Positions 35,900 to 45,347 of a stretch of DNA of 64,000 bases are shown in pieces (position 1 is the first letter of the stretch; the number at the start of each line of letters is the position of its first letter). The notes below the pieces were generated by a model, which saw only the letters and a program-made list of their open reading frames with translations, made no database searches and was not told the origin of the DNA. Position numbers and translations under genes: made by a program. The stretch spans positions 1 to 64,000 of the forward strand of contig CAWEYS010000021.1 of assembly GCA_963813355.1 (NCBI GenBank), written 5' to 3'. Source of the stretch: DATAGF01 sp963813355 (GTDB taxonomy: Bacteria > Actinomycetota > Thermoleophilia > Miltoncostaeales > Miltoncostaeaceae).

Positions 35900-36953
35900 T
35901 TACCAGCGTCGGCTGAACTTGTTCCGGAGGAAGATCGCGACCAGGTTCATCAGGACCAGGGTCCCGAGCAGGACGATGATGCCAGCCGCGGCCAGCTCTT
36001 GGAAGGACTCCTGGGGCTGCCCGGCCCAGAAGAAGATCTGGAGGGGCATGGCGAGCAGCGGTGTGTCGTTGGCCTCCAGCGGGTTGAGGGACGGCACCTG
36101 GGTGGCGAAGACGACGCCGCCGACCACGATCAGCGGGGCGGCCTCGCCGATGGCGCGCGAGAGGGCGAGGATCGTGCCGGTGAGCATCCCCGGCAGCGAC
36201 GGCCGGGAAGACCTGGCGCGAGACCGCCTGCCACCGGGTCGCGCCGAGCGCCATCGCCCCCTGCTCGATCGATACGGGGACCGCCTTGATGGCCTCGCGG
36301 CTCGCGATGATGATGATCGGCAGCACGAGCAGCGCGAGCGTCAACGCCCCGGCCAGCGTGTTCTTCTCCAGCCCGACGATCGCGACGAAGACGGCCAGGC
36401 CCAGCAGGCCGTAGATGATCGAGGGCACGGCCGCCAGGTTGGAGATGTTGACGTCGACGGTCCGGTTGACGGACGGCCCGATGCGCGCCCACCATCGCGA
36501 TGCCCGCGCGGACACCGCGGCCATGGTCACCCGCGCCCCCGGGGCGTTGCGGGCGCGGAGGTCGCGCAGCCGCCGGTCGCGGGCGTTGGCCGCCGACAGC
36601 AGCTGCTCGCGGCTGATGGCGGCGAACTTCTCGAGGTAGAGCGCCGCGGCGAAGCCGATGGGGATCGCGATCACGAACGTGATCACCATCAGCACGAAGG
36701 TGACGCGGATCGAGGAGTTGAAGCCCGCCAGGTCCGGGTTCGTCGAGGTCGGCTCGGTCAGGAACTGCCAGTCCAGGCGCGGCAGCCCCTGGATCAGGAT
36801 CGAGACCAGCAGCCACCCGAGCAGCCCGAGCGAGATCAGGACGGCCCCGAGGACACCGCCGAAGAAGAGCGCGTCGGCGGGCCGGACCCGCTTCTTGGCG
36901 AGGGGGCGGGGGGCGGCGACGCCGCCCGTGAGCGGGGGTGTCTCGGTGGCCAT
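35900..36953 (-). CDS. pstA: Phosphate ABC transporter permease PstA, frameshifted
   Basis: Permease with helices ALFFGGVLGAVLISLGLLGW, IRVTFVLMVITFVIAIPIGF, AAVPSIIYGLLGLAVFVAIV and ALTLALLVLPIIIIASREAI. The cytoplasmic EAA-type loop is AMALGATRWQAVSRQVFPAV. A single-base shift near 36,192 is followed by AGMLTGTILALSRAIGEAAP and the end MNLVAIFLRNKFSRRW. A loop of about 30 extra residues (ARDRRLRDLRARNAPGARV) lies between helices 2 and 3. About 350 residues. The neighbours pstC and pstB flank it at 10 and 8 bases. Confidence 0.92.
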
Positions 36954-36963
36954 CGGCGCCGGC

Positions 36964-37900
36964 CTACTGGTAGACGGTGCGGAAGCGCCGGACGACGCGG
37001 ACCGCGATGAGGTTGATGATCAGGGTGACCACGAAGAGCAGGATGCCGACGGCGAAGATCGACTCGTACTGGACGCTGCCGCGGGTGGCCTCGCCCTGCG
37101 AGATCTGGACGATGTAGGCCGTGATCGTCTGCATCGGCGCCGTGGGATCGAGGGTCAGGTTGGGCTGGGTCCCCGCCGCCAGGGTGACGGCCATCGTCTC
37201 GCCGACCGCGCGCGAGAGCCCGAGGACGATCCCCGCGGTGACGCCCGACAGCGCCGCCGGGAAGACGATGCGGGTCGCGACGTGGCGCTTGGTGGCCCCC
37301 ACGGCGTAGGCGCCGTCCCGCATCGAGTTGGGCACCGCGCGCATCGCGTCCTCGGAGAGCGAGCTGATGAGGGGGGTGATCAGGATGCCGACCACGATGC
37401 CGGCGCCGAGCGCGCTGAAGAGCTGGAACTCGTTCGACGATCCCGAGGTCCTGCAGGACCGGGATGATCGACTCGAGCGCGAAGAAGCCGAGCACGATCG
37501 TCGGCATGCCGGCGAGGAGCTCGAGGATCGGCTTGACCGTGCGCCGGACGCCCTCGGGCGCGTACTCGGAGAGGAAGATCGCCGACCCCAGACCCAGGGG
37601 GATCGCGACCGCCGCCGCGATGAGGGCGATGTAGATCGAGGCCCAGAGCAGCGGCAGGACGCCGTAGAGGCCGGACACGGGCTGCCACGTCGTGCCGCTG
37701 AGGAAGTCCCACAGCGACACGTCCCCGTCGGTGAAGAAGGGGATGCCCTCCTCCAGCAGGGTGAAGACGATCCCGATCGTGACCAGGATCGAGACGATCG
37801 CGGCCGCCGCCAGGAGCAGGATGATCCCCTGCTCCACGGGGCGACGGCGCCGCCCGCCGATGGCCGCCGGCACCGGATCAGATGGTGTGGGGGCGGCCAC
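36964..37900 (-). CDS. pstC: Phosphate ABC transporter permease PstC, frameshifted
   Basis: Starts with a cytosolic segment and helix EQGIILLLAAAAIVSILVTI, then LWDFLSGTTWQPVSGLYGVL, LWASIYIALIAAAVAIPLGL, KPILELLAGMPTIVLGFFAL. After a shift near 37,437 it continues VGILITPLISSLSEDAMRAV, the EAA loop YAVGATKRHVATRIVFPAAL and LGLSRAVGETMAVTLAAGTQ, ending VRVVRRFRTVYQ. About 312 residues. TAGTCT stands 6 bases before the GTG, which could give an extra leaderless transcript inside the operon. Confidence 0.92.
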
Positions 37901-37913
37901 GGCGGGAGACTAC

Positions 37914-38906
37914 CTAGCCGGTGGTGGTGCCGGCGGGGCTCTGCAGCTTGGTCAGGTCCTCGTCGATCGACGACTGGGGAGCCGGGACGAACTGGTTCGC
38001 CTCGGCGAGCGAGATCGCGTTCTCGACGTAGTACTGCACGAAGGCCGCGACCTGGGGCTTGCTGCAGAGCGACTCGTCCTTCACGTAGATGAAGAGCGGG
38101 CGCGCCAGCGGGTAGTCGGCGGAGGTGATCGTGGCCGCGTCGGGGCCCACGCCGTCGAGCGTGAAGGCCGTCAGCTGGTCCGCGTTCTCCTCGTAGTAGG
38201 TGAAGCCGAAGTAGCCCATCGTGCCGGGGGCGCTCTCGACCGCGCGGACGATCACGTTGTCGTCGGCCGAGGCCGTGTAGTCCTGGCGCGGCGTGACCGT
38301 CTCGCCCGCCGCGTCCTCACCGAGGACCTCCTCGTTGAAGAAGTCGTAGGTGCCCGACTGCGAGTCGGGGCCCGCGAGGGTGAGCGGCACGTCGCTGCAG
38401 TTGGCGCCCGGGATCTCGCTCCAGTTCTTGATCTTGGAGTTCGGGGCCCACACGGCCTCGAGCTGCTTGAGCGTGAGGTTGGTGCACCCGACGTCGCCGT
38501 TCTTCCCGGTGACCACGGTGATGCCGTCGGAGGCGACCCGCAGCTCCTGGTAGGTGATGCCGCCGGACTCGCAGGCCGTCACCTCGTCCGGCTCGATGGC
38601 CCGGGAGGCGTCCGAGATGTCGGTCTCGCCCGCGCAGAAGCGCTCGAAGCCGCCGCCGGTGCCGGAGGTGCCGACCGTGATGTTGACGCCGGAGTTCTCG
38701 CCGGCGAACGCCTCGGCCGCGGCCGAGGTGAGCGGCGCGACGGTCGAGGAGCCGTCGATCAGGATGTCGCCGGACACGCTGGCGGAGTCGCCGCCGGAGG
38801 TGTCCGAGCCGGAGTCGTCGTCGCCGCCGCAGCCGGCCGCGGCGAGCGACCCGAGGGCCATGGCCCCCGCGGCCAGTATGAGGGCGAATCGGCGTCCACG
38901 TGCCAT
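37914..38906 (-). CDS. pstS: Phosphate-binding lipoprotein PstS
   Basis: 330-residue periplasmic-type binding protein anchored as a lipoprotein: signal ALILAAGAMALGSLAAAGC with lipobox Cys, then a Ser/Asp-rich linker. Phosphate-contact motifs are ILIDGSSTVAPLTSAAAEAF, TVGTSGTGGGFERFCAGETD, ISDASRAIEPDEVTACESGG and GPDSQSGTYDFFNEEVLGED. First gene of pstSCAB. A PHO box of four 11-base repeats lies 87-126 bases upstream, with a -10-like TAGCGT between (38966-38971), so expression should rise on phosphate limitation through a PhoP/PhoB regulator not encoded here. Confidence 0.95.
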   Translation of the reverse strand: MARGRRFALILAAGAMALGSLAAAGCGGDDDSGSDTSGGDSASVSGDILIDGSSTVAPLTSAAAEAFAGENSGVNITVGTSGTGGGFERFCAGETDISDASRAIEPDEVTACESGGITYQELRVASDGITVVTGKNGDVGCTNLTLKQLEAVWAPNSKIKNWSEIPGANCSDVPLTLAGPDSQSGTYDFFNEEVLGEDAAGETVTPRQDYTASADDNVIVRAVESAPGTMGYFGFTYYEENADQLTAFTLDGVGPDAATITSADYPLARPLFIYVKDESLCSKPQVAAFVQYYVENAISLAEANQFVPAPQSSIDEDLTKLQSPAGTTTG

Positions 38907-38992
38907 GAGCTGGTGCTCCTCTCTCCCGCAACGGGGCGCGGACGGTCCGGCCCACAACCTGCGCGACGCTAACCCAGCCCCGGGAGCCCGCG

Positions 38993-39032
38993 GGTGACTT
39001 TGCTGTGACCCTGTGGTGAACGACTTGTGAAC
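38993..39032 (-). promoter_or_regulatory. PHO box of the pst operon
   Basis: Read toward pstS, the minus strand shows four direct repeats with an exact 11-base period: GTTCACA, GTTCACC, GGTCACA, AGTCACC. On the plus strand they are GGTGAC/TGTGAC/GGTGAAC/TGTGAAC at 38993, 39004, 39015 and 39026. This matches the GTTCACC-type direct repeats bound by PhoP in Actinobacteria. TAGCGT 21 bases closer to pstS is the likely -10. The remaining bases 39033-39163 hold nothing recognised. Confidence 0.85.
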
Positions 39033-39163
39033 GGCGATTCGGGGGTGGCCGAGCCGCCGTCGGATCGCAGCGCCATCGGTCACATTCCCCGGCCGCGTCG
39101 GGTCATGCCGTTGACCACCGAAGATGGAGGACGGGGCATCGACGGCGTGACGCGCCGGGCTCC

Positions 39164-40168
39164 TCAGCGGGCGACGGGCGGCCAGCGCTCCTCGTCGGGC
39201 TTCTCTCCGCCGCGGGCGATCCGCGCGCCCGCGGCGCCGATCGCCTCGTAGGGGGCGACGACCGGCCGGCGCCAGAACTCGTAGTCGCCGCACGCCGCGT
39301 CCGGGTCGGAGGCGCCCGCGATCGCCACCGCCAGGGCGAGGGCGTCGCCGAAGCCGAGGCCCGCGCCGACGCCGGCCTCGGGGTCGATGGCGTGGGCCGC
39401 CTCGCCGATCAGCGCCACGCCGGGCGCCCACCAGGTCTCGCAGCGCACCTCGATCACCTCGCGGTAGACGAGCTGGTCGACCGAGGTCACGCCCTCGAGG
39501 GCCGGCGCCGCCGCCGGCAGCAGCCGGCCGAAGGCGCGCCGGTACGCCTCGACGCCGGGGGCGAGGGCGGCCTCGCGGCCGATGCGGTCGATCTGCCACC
39601 ACCCCGCCGAGCCGCCCGACCAGCTCAGCACGCCGACCTGGCGCCCGTCGGACTGGTAGGCCATCGCGAAGGGGACCTCGAGCTGCACGGGGCTGCGGAA
39701 GGACAGGCCGGCGCCCGGGGCCGGGCGCACCTCGGCCGCGATGCCGGCCATCTCGCGCACGGGCGACCGGGAGCCGTCGGCGCCGACCACCAGGTCGGCG
39801 GCGATCGGCCCCCCGGCCGTCTCGACCCCGGCGATGCGGTCGCCGTGGCGCAGCAGGCCGGTCACCGTCGTGTCGAAGCGGATCGGCACGTCGCGGCGCA
39901 GGGCGTCGATCAGCGCCTGGCGGGCGACGGCGATGGCGACCGGGGTGCCGTCGGCCTGGGGGGCGATCGGCCGCCCCGCCGCGCGCACCTCCTCGAGCAG
40001 GCCGAGGTCCGCGAGGGCGTCGTAGGCCTGGTAGGGCAGCATGATCGGCCCGGGGATCGTCGCGGTCGCCGGACCGCGCTCGAGCACGACCGGCTCGACG
40101 CCCCGGCGCCTCAGCGCCCCGGCGAGCACGGCGCCCGCCATCCCGCCGCCCACGATCACGACCCTCAT
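39164..40168 (-). CDS. FAD-dependent monooxygenase (aromatic hydroxylase type)
   Basis: 334-residue PHBH-fold flavoprotein. The N-terminal dinucleotide motif is VVIVGGGMAGAVLAGALRRR, then the DG motif VVGADGSRSPVREMAG and the GD motif ALIGEAAHAIDPEAGVGAGL, followed by GFGDALALAVAI. The open substrate part is GIAAEVRPAPGAGLSFRSPV. TAGAGT lies 9 bases before the ATG. The next gene starts 50 bases away on the opposite strand and shares the promoter region. Substrate cannot be named. Confidence 0.88.
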   Translation of the reverse strand: MRVVIVGGGMAGAVLAGALRRRGVEPVVLERGPATATIPGPIMLPYQAYDALADLGLLEEVRAAGRPIAPQADGTPVAIAVARQALIDALRRDVPIRFDTTVTGLLRHGDRIAGVETAGGPIAADLVVGADGSRSPVREMAGIAAEVRPAPGAGLSFRSPVQLEVPFAMAYQSDGRQVGVLSWSGGSAGWWQIDRIGREAALAPGVEAYRRAFGRLLPAAAPALEGVTSVDQLVYREVIEVRCETWWAPGVALIGEAAHAIDPEAGVGAGLGFGDALALAVAIAGASDPDAACGDYEFWRRPVVAPYEAIGAAGARIARGGEKPDEERWPPVAR

Positions 40169-40219
40169 CGGCGACGGACTCTATTCGGGCATGATCTCCC
40201 CGTGCCCCTCTACGCAGGC

Positions 40220-40708
40220 ATGAGCAACGGCGCGCCTCCGTCCGACGACGTGCGGCTGATCCTGGAGCGCTACCGGCGCCTGGCGGTGGTCGGCCTGTCG
40301 CCGCGGCCCGAGCGCCCCAGCCACCGGGCGATGGTGCACATGGCGGCCAACGGCTACGAGATCACCCCGGTGAACCCGGCCTGCGAGCAGGTGCTCGGGA
40401 ACCCCTGCGTCGCGTCGCTCGAGGAGGCCGCCGCGCAGGGCCCGCTCGAGGTCGTCAACATCTTCCGCCGCCCGGAGGACATCCCGCCGATCGTCGACGA
40501 GGCGATCGAGCTCGGCGCCAGGGTGGTCTGGATGCAGCTCGGCCTGTCGTCCCCGGAGGCCGCGGCCCGCGCCCGCGACGCCGGCCTCGAGGTCGTCGAG
40601 GACCGCTGCATCAAGATGGAGCACTGCCGCTTCTTCGGCGGCCTCAACGTGGTCGGCCTGTCCACCGGCGTCATCGGCTCGCGCCGGATGGACCGCTTCC
40701 ACGGGTGA
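40220..40708 (+). CDS. CoA-binding domain protein
   Basis: YccU-type Rossmann protein of 162 residues: RLAVVGLSPRPERPSHRAMV, GYEITPVNPACEQVLGNPCV, LEVVNIFRRPEDIPPIVDEA, ARVVWMQLGLSSPEAAARAR and VVEDRCIKMEHCRFF, where the Cys resembles the conserved VxDRCxKxEH signature. ATG 40220 is used; a GTG at 40202 is possible. It overlaps the methionine biosynthesis gene downstream by four bases (GTGA), as this family often does with MetY, suggesting a sulfur-related accessory role. Confidence 0.88.
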   Translation: MSNGAPPSDDVRLILERYRRLAVVGLSPRPERPSHRAMVHMAANGYEITPVNPACEQVLGNPCVASLEEAAAQGPLEVVNIFRRPEDIPPIVDEAIELGARVVWMQLGLSSPEAAARARDAGLEVVEDRCIKMEHCRFFGGLNVVGLSTGVIGSRRMDRFHG

Positions 40709-42008
40709 CGACGAGCCCCGCGAGTTCGGCTTCGACACGCGCGCCCTGCACGCGGGGCAGCGCGTTGACCCGATCACCGGCTCGCGCGCCGTGCCGATCC
40801 ACCAGACCGCGGCGTACGTCTTCGAGGACGCCGACCACGCCGCCGACCTCTTCGACCTCAACCGCTTCGGGAACATCTACACGCGCATCATGAACCCGAC
40901 CACGGCGGTCTTCGAGGAGCGCATGGCGAGCCTCGAGGGCGGCGTCGGCGCGCTCGCCACCGCCAGCGGGCTCGCCGCCCAGTCCGTCGCGATCACCACG
41001 CTGCTGGAGGTCGGCGACCACGTCGTCTCGTCGGCCCACCTCTACGGCGGCAGCCACAACCAGCTCGCCATCACCCTCGCCCGGTTCGGCATCGAGACGA
41101 CCTTCGTCGACCCGGCGGACCACGGCGCCTGGCGCGAGGCGGTGACCCCGCGCACGCGGCTGCTGTTCGGCGAGACGATCGGCAACCCGCGGCTGGACGT
41201 GCTCGACATCGCGGCCGTCGCCGAGGTGGCGAACGCGGCGGGCGTGCCGCTGCTGATCGACAGCACCTTCGCGACCCCGTACCTCTGCCGGCCGTTCGAG
41301 CACGGCGCCCACCTGGTGTCGCACTCGGCGACCAAGTGGATCTGCGGCCACGGCACCACCATCGGCGGGGTGCTGGTCGACGCGGGCACCTACCCCTGGG
41401 CCGACGGCCTCTTCCCCGGCCTGGTCGAGCCGAGCGCCGGCTACCGCGGCATGCGCTACGCCGAGACCTTCGGCAACTTCGCCTTCATCATGAAGGCGCG
41501 CGTCGAGACCATGCGCGACCTCGGGCCGGCGCTCTCGCCCTTCAACGCCTTCCTGCTCCTCCAGGGCCTCGAGACCCTGTCGCTCCGCATGGACCGCCAC
41601 GTCGACAACGCCCGCGCGCTCGCCGAGATGCTCTCGGGGCACCCCGGCGTGGAGTGGGTGAGCTACCCCGGGCTGCCCGGCAGCCCGTACCGCGACCTCG
41701 CCGAGCGCTACCTGCCGCGCGGGCCGGGCGCGGTGCTGACCTTCGGGGTGCGCGGCGGGCGCGAGGCCGGCCGGCGGCTGATCGAGGCCTGCGAGCTCTG
41801 CTCGCACCTGGCCAACGTCGGCGACGCGAAGACCCTGATCATCCACCCGGCCTCCACGACCCACCGCCGCCTCGACGAGGAGGGCCTGCGCCGCGCGGGC
41901 GTCACCGACGACATGGTGCGGGTGGCCGTGGGCCTGGAGGACCTCGACGACATCGCCTGGGACCTGGACCAGGCGATCCGGAGCGCTATCGGAACTCGTC
42001 CAGGCTGA
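40705..42008 (+). CDS. metY: O-acetylhomoserine sulfhydrylase (MetY-type), frameshift at start
   Basis: PLP enzyme of the Cys/Met metabolism family making homocysteine or methionine precursors from O-acetylhomoserine. Sequence: FDTRALHAGQRVDPITGSRA, VPIHQTAAYVFEDADHAADL, RIMNPTTAVFEERMASLEGG, DSTFATPYLCRPFEHGAHLV, the PLP lysine in SHSATKWICGHGTTIGGVL, and CSHLANVGDAKTLIIHPAST. About 433 residues. The GTG at 40705 overlaps the CoA-binding stop, but the conserved N-terminus is read one base out of phase, so a base is missing just after the start codon. The 3' end overlaps the convergent DUF1624 gene by 23 bases. Confidence 0.92.
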
Positions 42009-42777
42009 CCTCGACCCCCGCGATCGCGAGGGCGGCGATCACGAGGGGGATCAGGATCGGCTGGTGCACGAGGTAGATGGGGAGGGCGTGGCGGCCGGGG
42101 GCGCCCACTCCGCGAGCCCACGGCGGCGTGGGCAGCCGCGCCCCCCAGGGCCCGCGCACGCCGCCCGGGTAGAGGGCCTGCCCGACGGCGAGCCCCACGA
42201 GCACCGGCGCCAGCCAGGGCAGCAGGGGGTACCAGTCGACGCCCGCGCCGCCCTCGGGCGGCACCCCGAGGACCAGCAGGCCCGGGATGTCCGACTCCGG
42301 GCCGCGCAGCAGGGCCATGCCGGCGAGCAGCACGACCCAGGCCAGGATCAGGTTGACCGGCCCGAGCGGCAGCAGCAGCGGCCCGACGACCATCGCGACG
42401 GCGATGCAGTGGAGGATCCCGAAGCGCACGTAGTCGTCCCCGAGCGCGATCCAGGTGACCAGCGTGACCAGCAGCGCGGCCGCGGCGACCTCGCCGGCGC
42501 GGCGCAGGTGGCGGCGGTAGAGCGGCCAGCCGTCGAGGCCGCGGGCGCGGCCGCGGGCGTTCGAGATCGCCAGGCTCACGCCGACCACGAAGAGGAAGCT
42601 CGACCCGCACGCCAGCTGCAGCGCCCGCCAGCCGCCCGAGAAGGGGTCGATGTCGACGCTCGGGCCGAACTGGCTCACGTCGTAGCCGACGTGGTAGACG
42701 ACCATCATCGCGATGGCCGCGGTGCGGGCGGCGTTGACCTCCCAGAGGCGGACCGGCCCTGCCGCGGCGCTCGTCAG
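41986..42777 (-). CDS. DUF1624 (heparan-alpha-glucosaminide acetyltransferase-like) membrane protein
   Basis: Multi-helix protein of about 263 residues: VRLWEVNAARTAAIAMMVVY, HVGYDVSQFGPSVDIDPFSG, ACGSSFLFVVGVSLAISNAR, RAGEVAAAALLVTLVTWIAL, FGILHCIAVAMVVGPLLLPL, ending HALPIYLVHQPILIPLVIAA. This is the acyltransferase-3-like DUF1624 family. No ATG or GTG precedes the conserved N-terminus. An in-frame CTG at 42777 overlaps the inositol monophosphatase stop as CTGA, the position where ATGA or GTGA is usual, so CTG may be the real start or a misread base. Confidence 0.78.
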   Translation of the reverse strand: MTSAAAGPVRLWEVNAARTAAIAMMVVYHVGYDVSQFGPSVDIDPFSGGWRALQLACGSSFLFVVGVSLAISNARGRARGLDGWPLYRRHLRRAGEVAAAALLVTLVTWIALGDDYVRFGILHCIAVAMVVGPLLLPLGPVNLILAWVVLLAGMALLRGPESDIPGLLVLGVPPEGGAGVDWYPLLPWLAPVLVGLAVGQALYPGGVRGPWGARLPTPPWARGVGAPGRHALPIYLVHQPILIPLVIAALAIAGVEVSLDEFR

Positions 42778-43553
42778 GCGAGCGCGCCGTCGACCAGGGC
42801 GCGAAGCGGGCCGATCAAGGCTGGCGGCGCCGCGATGCATCCGAGCGGGTCCTCCCCTGTTGCCGGCAGCTCCTCGACCACGCCGCCTGCCTCGGAGACG
42901 ATAAGCCGTCCCGCAGCCCAGTCCCAGGGATTGAGGCCGCGCTCGAAGTATCCGTCGAGGCGGCCGCAGGCCACCCAGGCGAGGTCGATCGCGGCCGAGC
43001 CGAAGCGGCGCAGGTCGCGCACCGCCGGAAGGATCGCCGGCAGCAGGGCCGCCTGGCGGGCGCGCTGGGCTGCGACGTAGCTGAAGCCCGTGCCGACGAG
43101 GGCCTCGTCGAGCGGCGCCCCGGGCCCCACGCGCAGCACCCGGTCGCCGAGCCGCGCCCCCCCGCCCCGGACGGCCGTGAACGTCTCGCCGCGCGAGGGG
43201 TCGTGGACCACGCCGACCAGGGGACCCTCGGCGTCGAGGGCCGCGACGCTGACGCTCCACTGCGGGATCCCCCAGAGGTAGTTGATGGTGCCGTCGAGCG
43301 GATCGACGAGCCAATGCACCTCGCCCGAGCCGGGGGCGTCGGCGCCCTCCTCGCCCACGATGGCGTCGCCCGGCCGCTCGGCCGCGATCATCCCGACGAT
43401 CAGCGCCTCGGCGTCGCGGTCGGTGTCGCTGACGAGGTCGGTGCGGCTGGACTTGGACGCGACCCCGCTGACCGGCCCGCCGGCCCGCCGAAGCAGCAGC
43501 TCGCCCGCGGCCCGGGCGGCGCGCGCCGCGAGGTCCAGGAGCTCGGCGCTCAC
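42774..43553 (-). CDS. Inositol monophosphatase family protein
   Basis: Mg/Li-sensitive phosphatase fold, 259 residues. Motifs: RTDLVSDTDRDAEALIVGMI, AIVGEEGADA, WLVDPLDGTINYLWGIPQWS (metal ligands Asp-x-x-Asp-Gly-Thr), GSAAIDLAWVACGRLDGYFE and NPWDWAAGRLIVSEAGG. Candidate substrates are inositol, histidinol or sugar phosphates. The GTG start overlaps the stop of the upstream hydrolase (GTGA) and its stop overlaps the next gene, so three genes form one coupled operon. Confidence 0.93.
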   Translation of the reverse strand: MSAELLDLAARAARAAGELLLRRAGGPVSGVASKSSRTDLVSDTDRDAEALIVGMIAAERPGDAIVGEEGADAPGSGEVHWLVDPLDGTINYLWGIPQWSVSVAALDAEGPLVGVVHDPSRGETFTAVRGGGARLGDRVLRVGPGAPLDEALVGTGFSYVAAQRARQAALLPAILPAVRDLRRFGSAAIDLAWVACGRLDGYFERGLNPWDWAAGRLIVSEAGGVVEELPATGEDPLGCIAAPPALIGPLRALVDGALA

Positions 43554-44369
43554 GTCGCGCGCGGGACGAGGTGCGCGGCGATGGCCGCGGCCACCTCCTC
43601 GGGGGCCTCGAACTGGGGGAAGTGCCCGACCCCGGGCAGCGTCACGAGCCGACCGTCCGGGAGGGCGTCGGCCAGCCACCGCGCGCCGGGCAGGGGGGTC
43701 ACGCGATCGAGGGTACCCGCCGCGACGAGCGCCGGCCCCCGGACGAGTCGCGCCAGCGTCCGCACGTCGAACCTGAGCCCGCTCGCGCCCCAGTCGACCA
43801 TGGCCCGGAGGTTCCCGTGGAGCAGCCGCGCGCTCCCCTCCTCGAGCAGCGCCGCCAACGCGGGGTCGGCCGTCAGCGCCGCAGGGTCGCCGACCGTCGT
43901 CAGGTACGCGTCGCGCCGCCGCGCCGGGCTGCGGCGCGCGCGGGCGATCAACAGCCGCGCGAGCGGGCGCCCGACCACCGGCATCTGGAGGACGTCGGAG
44001 AAGCGTGCGCGGAGGGAGGCGGCGCGGCCGCGCGAGCACCCAGGGGGCCAGCAGCGCCAGGCCCCCGACGCGCTCGGGGCGCTCGGCCGCGGCGAGCATG
44101 GCGACCTGGGCGCCCAGCGAGTGCGCGACGAGCGACACCGGGGCGAGGTCGGCCATCAGGGGCTCGATCGCCCGCGCGAGGCCCTGCGGGGTCGTGCGGG
44201 CGAGGCCGGGCGTCCCGCCGAAGCCGGGCAGGTCGACCGCGACCACCCGCAGGCCGGAGTCGGCGAGCAGGCCGGGCAGGCGGCCCCACCCCTCCTTGAA
44301 GCCGTTCAGCCCGTGGATCAGGAGCACCGCGGGGCCCGAGCCCGTCTCGGTCGTCGCCAGCCAGCGCAT
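43550..44369 (-). CDS. Alpha/beta hydrolase, frameshifted
   Basis: Begins MRWLATTETGSGPAVLLIHG, LNGFKEGWGRLPGLLADSG, VVAVDLPGFGGTPGLARTTP, the nucleophile elbow VSLVAHSLGAQVAMLAAAER (Ala-His-Ser-Leu-Gly). After a shift near 44,030 it continues MPVVGRPLARLLIARARRSP, LVAAGTLDRVTPLPGARWLA (catalytic Asp) and LPGVGHFPQFEAPEEVAAAI (catalytic His). About 270 residues. First gene of the operon; its -10 box TATCGT is 6 bases from the ATG, in a 39-base divergent promoter shared with ispH. Confidence 0.87.
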
Positions 44370-44375
44370 CCCGGC

Positions 44376-44402
44376 ACGATACGCGGCGGGGTCCGTTACT
44401 CT
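44376..44402. promoter_or_regulatory. Back-to-back leaderless promoters of hydrolase and ispH
   Basis: Only 39 bases separate the two divergent start codons. Each side has a TANNNT box exactly 6 bases from its start: TATCGT toward the hydrolase (44376-44381, minus strand) and TACTCT toward ispH (44397-44402). There is no space for leaders, so both mRNAs would begin at or next to the start codon. Confidence 0.6.
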
Positions 44403-44408
44403 GGGCCG

Positions 44409-45347
44409 GTGACCGCGAAGCTCGAGCTCGTCGCACCGCGCGGCTACTGCGCCGGCGTTGACCGCGCCATCGAGACCGTCGAGCGGGTGCTCGAGGAGCT
44501 CGGCCCGCCCGTCTACGTGCGCGGGGAGATCGTGCACAACACGCACGTCGTGTCGTCGCTGGCCGTGAAGGGCGCCGTCTTCGTGGACGACCCCCTCGAG
44601 GTGCCGGAGGGCCAGACGATCATCCTGTCGGCCCACGGCGTGTCGCCGGAGGTGCGGCGCGTCTGCGCCGAGCGGAGCCTGCGGGTGATCGACGCCACCT
44701 GCCCGCTGGTCGCCAAGGTCCACGCCGAGGTCCGGCGCTTCGCCGGCCGCGGCGCGACGGTGCTGCTGGTGGGGCACCACGACCACGACGAGGTCATCGG
44801 CACCCGCGGCGAGGCACCGGACGCCGTCATCCTGGTGGAGGACATCGCCGACGCCGAGACGGTCGAGGTGCCCGACCCCTCGAACGTCGCCCTCACCACC
44901 CAGACGACCCTCTCGATCGACGACACCACGGCGATCGTCGAGGTCCTCAAGCGGCGCTTCCCGGCGCTGGTCGGCCCCAAGTCGAGCGACATCTGCTACG
45001 CGACCCAGAACCGCCAGGACGCCGTGCGCTCGGTGGTCGGCGACGGCGCCGACCTCGTGCTCGTGGTGGGGTCGCGCAACTCGTCGAACTCGATGCGGAT
45101 GGTCGAGGTGGCGCGCGCCGCGGGATCGGACGCCCACCTGATCGACAACGCGTCCGAGCTCGACCCGGCCTGGCTGGCGAACCGGAGGCGGGTCGCGCTC
45201 ACGGCCGGCGCATCGGCGCCCGAGGTGCTCGTGCAGGAGGTCGCGACCACCCTGGTGGAGGCCGGCTACGCGCGCACCGGCGAGGAGGAGCCCTCGGCCG
45301 AGGGCGTCGTCTTCGCGCTCCCGCGCGAGGTGCGCCCCTCCCGCTGA
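44409..45347 (+). CDS. ispH: 4-hydroxy-3-methylbut-2-enyl diphosphate reductase
   Basis: Last enzyme of the MEP isoprenoid pathway, an iron-sulfur protein producing IPP and DMAPP. 312 residues. The three cluster Cys are in APRGYCAGVDRAIETVERVL, RVIDATCPLVAKVHAEVRRF and SSDICYATQNRQDAVRSVVG; the substrate motifs EIVHNTHVVSSLAVKGAVFV, ILSAHGVSPEV and SRNSSNSMRMVEVAR are present. The GTG at 44409 is 6 bases after TACTCT. Intact. Confidence 0.96.
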   Translation: MTAKLELVAPRGYCAGVDRAIETVERVLEELGPPVYVRGEIVHNTHVVSSLAVKGAVFVDDPLEVPEGQTIILSAHGVSPEVRRVCAERSLRVIDATCPLVAKVHAEVRRFAGRGATVLLVGHHDHDEVIGTRGEAPDAVILVEDIADAETVEVPDPSNVALTTQTTLSIDDTTAIVEVLKRRFPALVGPKSSDICYATQNRQDAVRSVVGDGADLVLVVGSRNSSNSMRMVEVARAAGSDAHLIDNASELDPAWLANRRRVALTAGASAPEVLVQEVATTLVEAGYARTGEEEPSAEGVVFALPREVRPSR

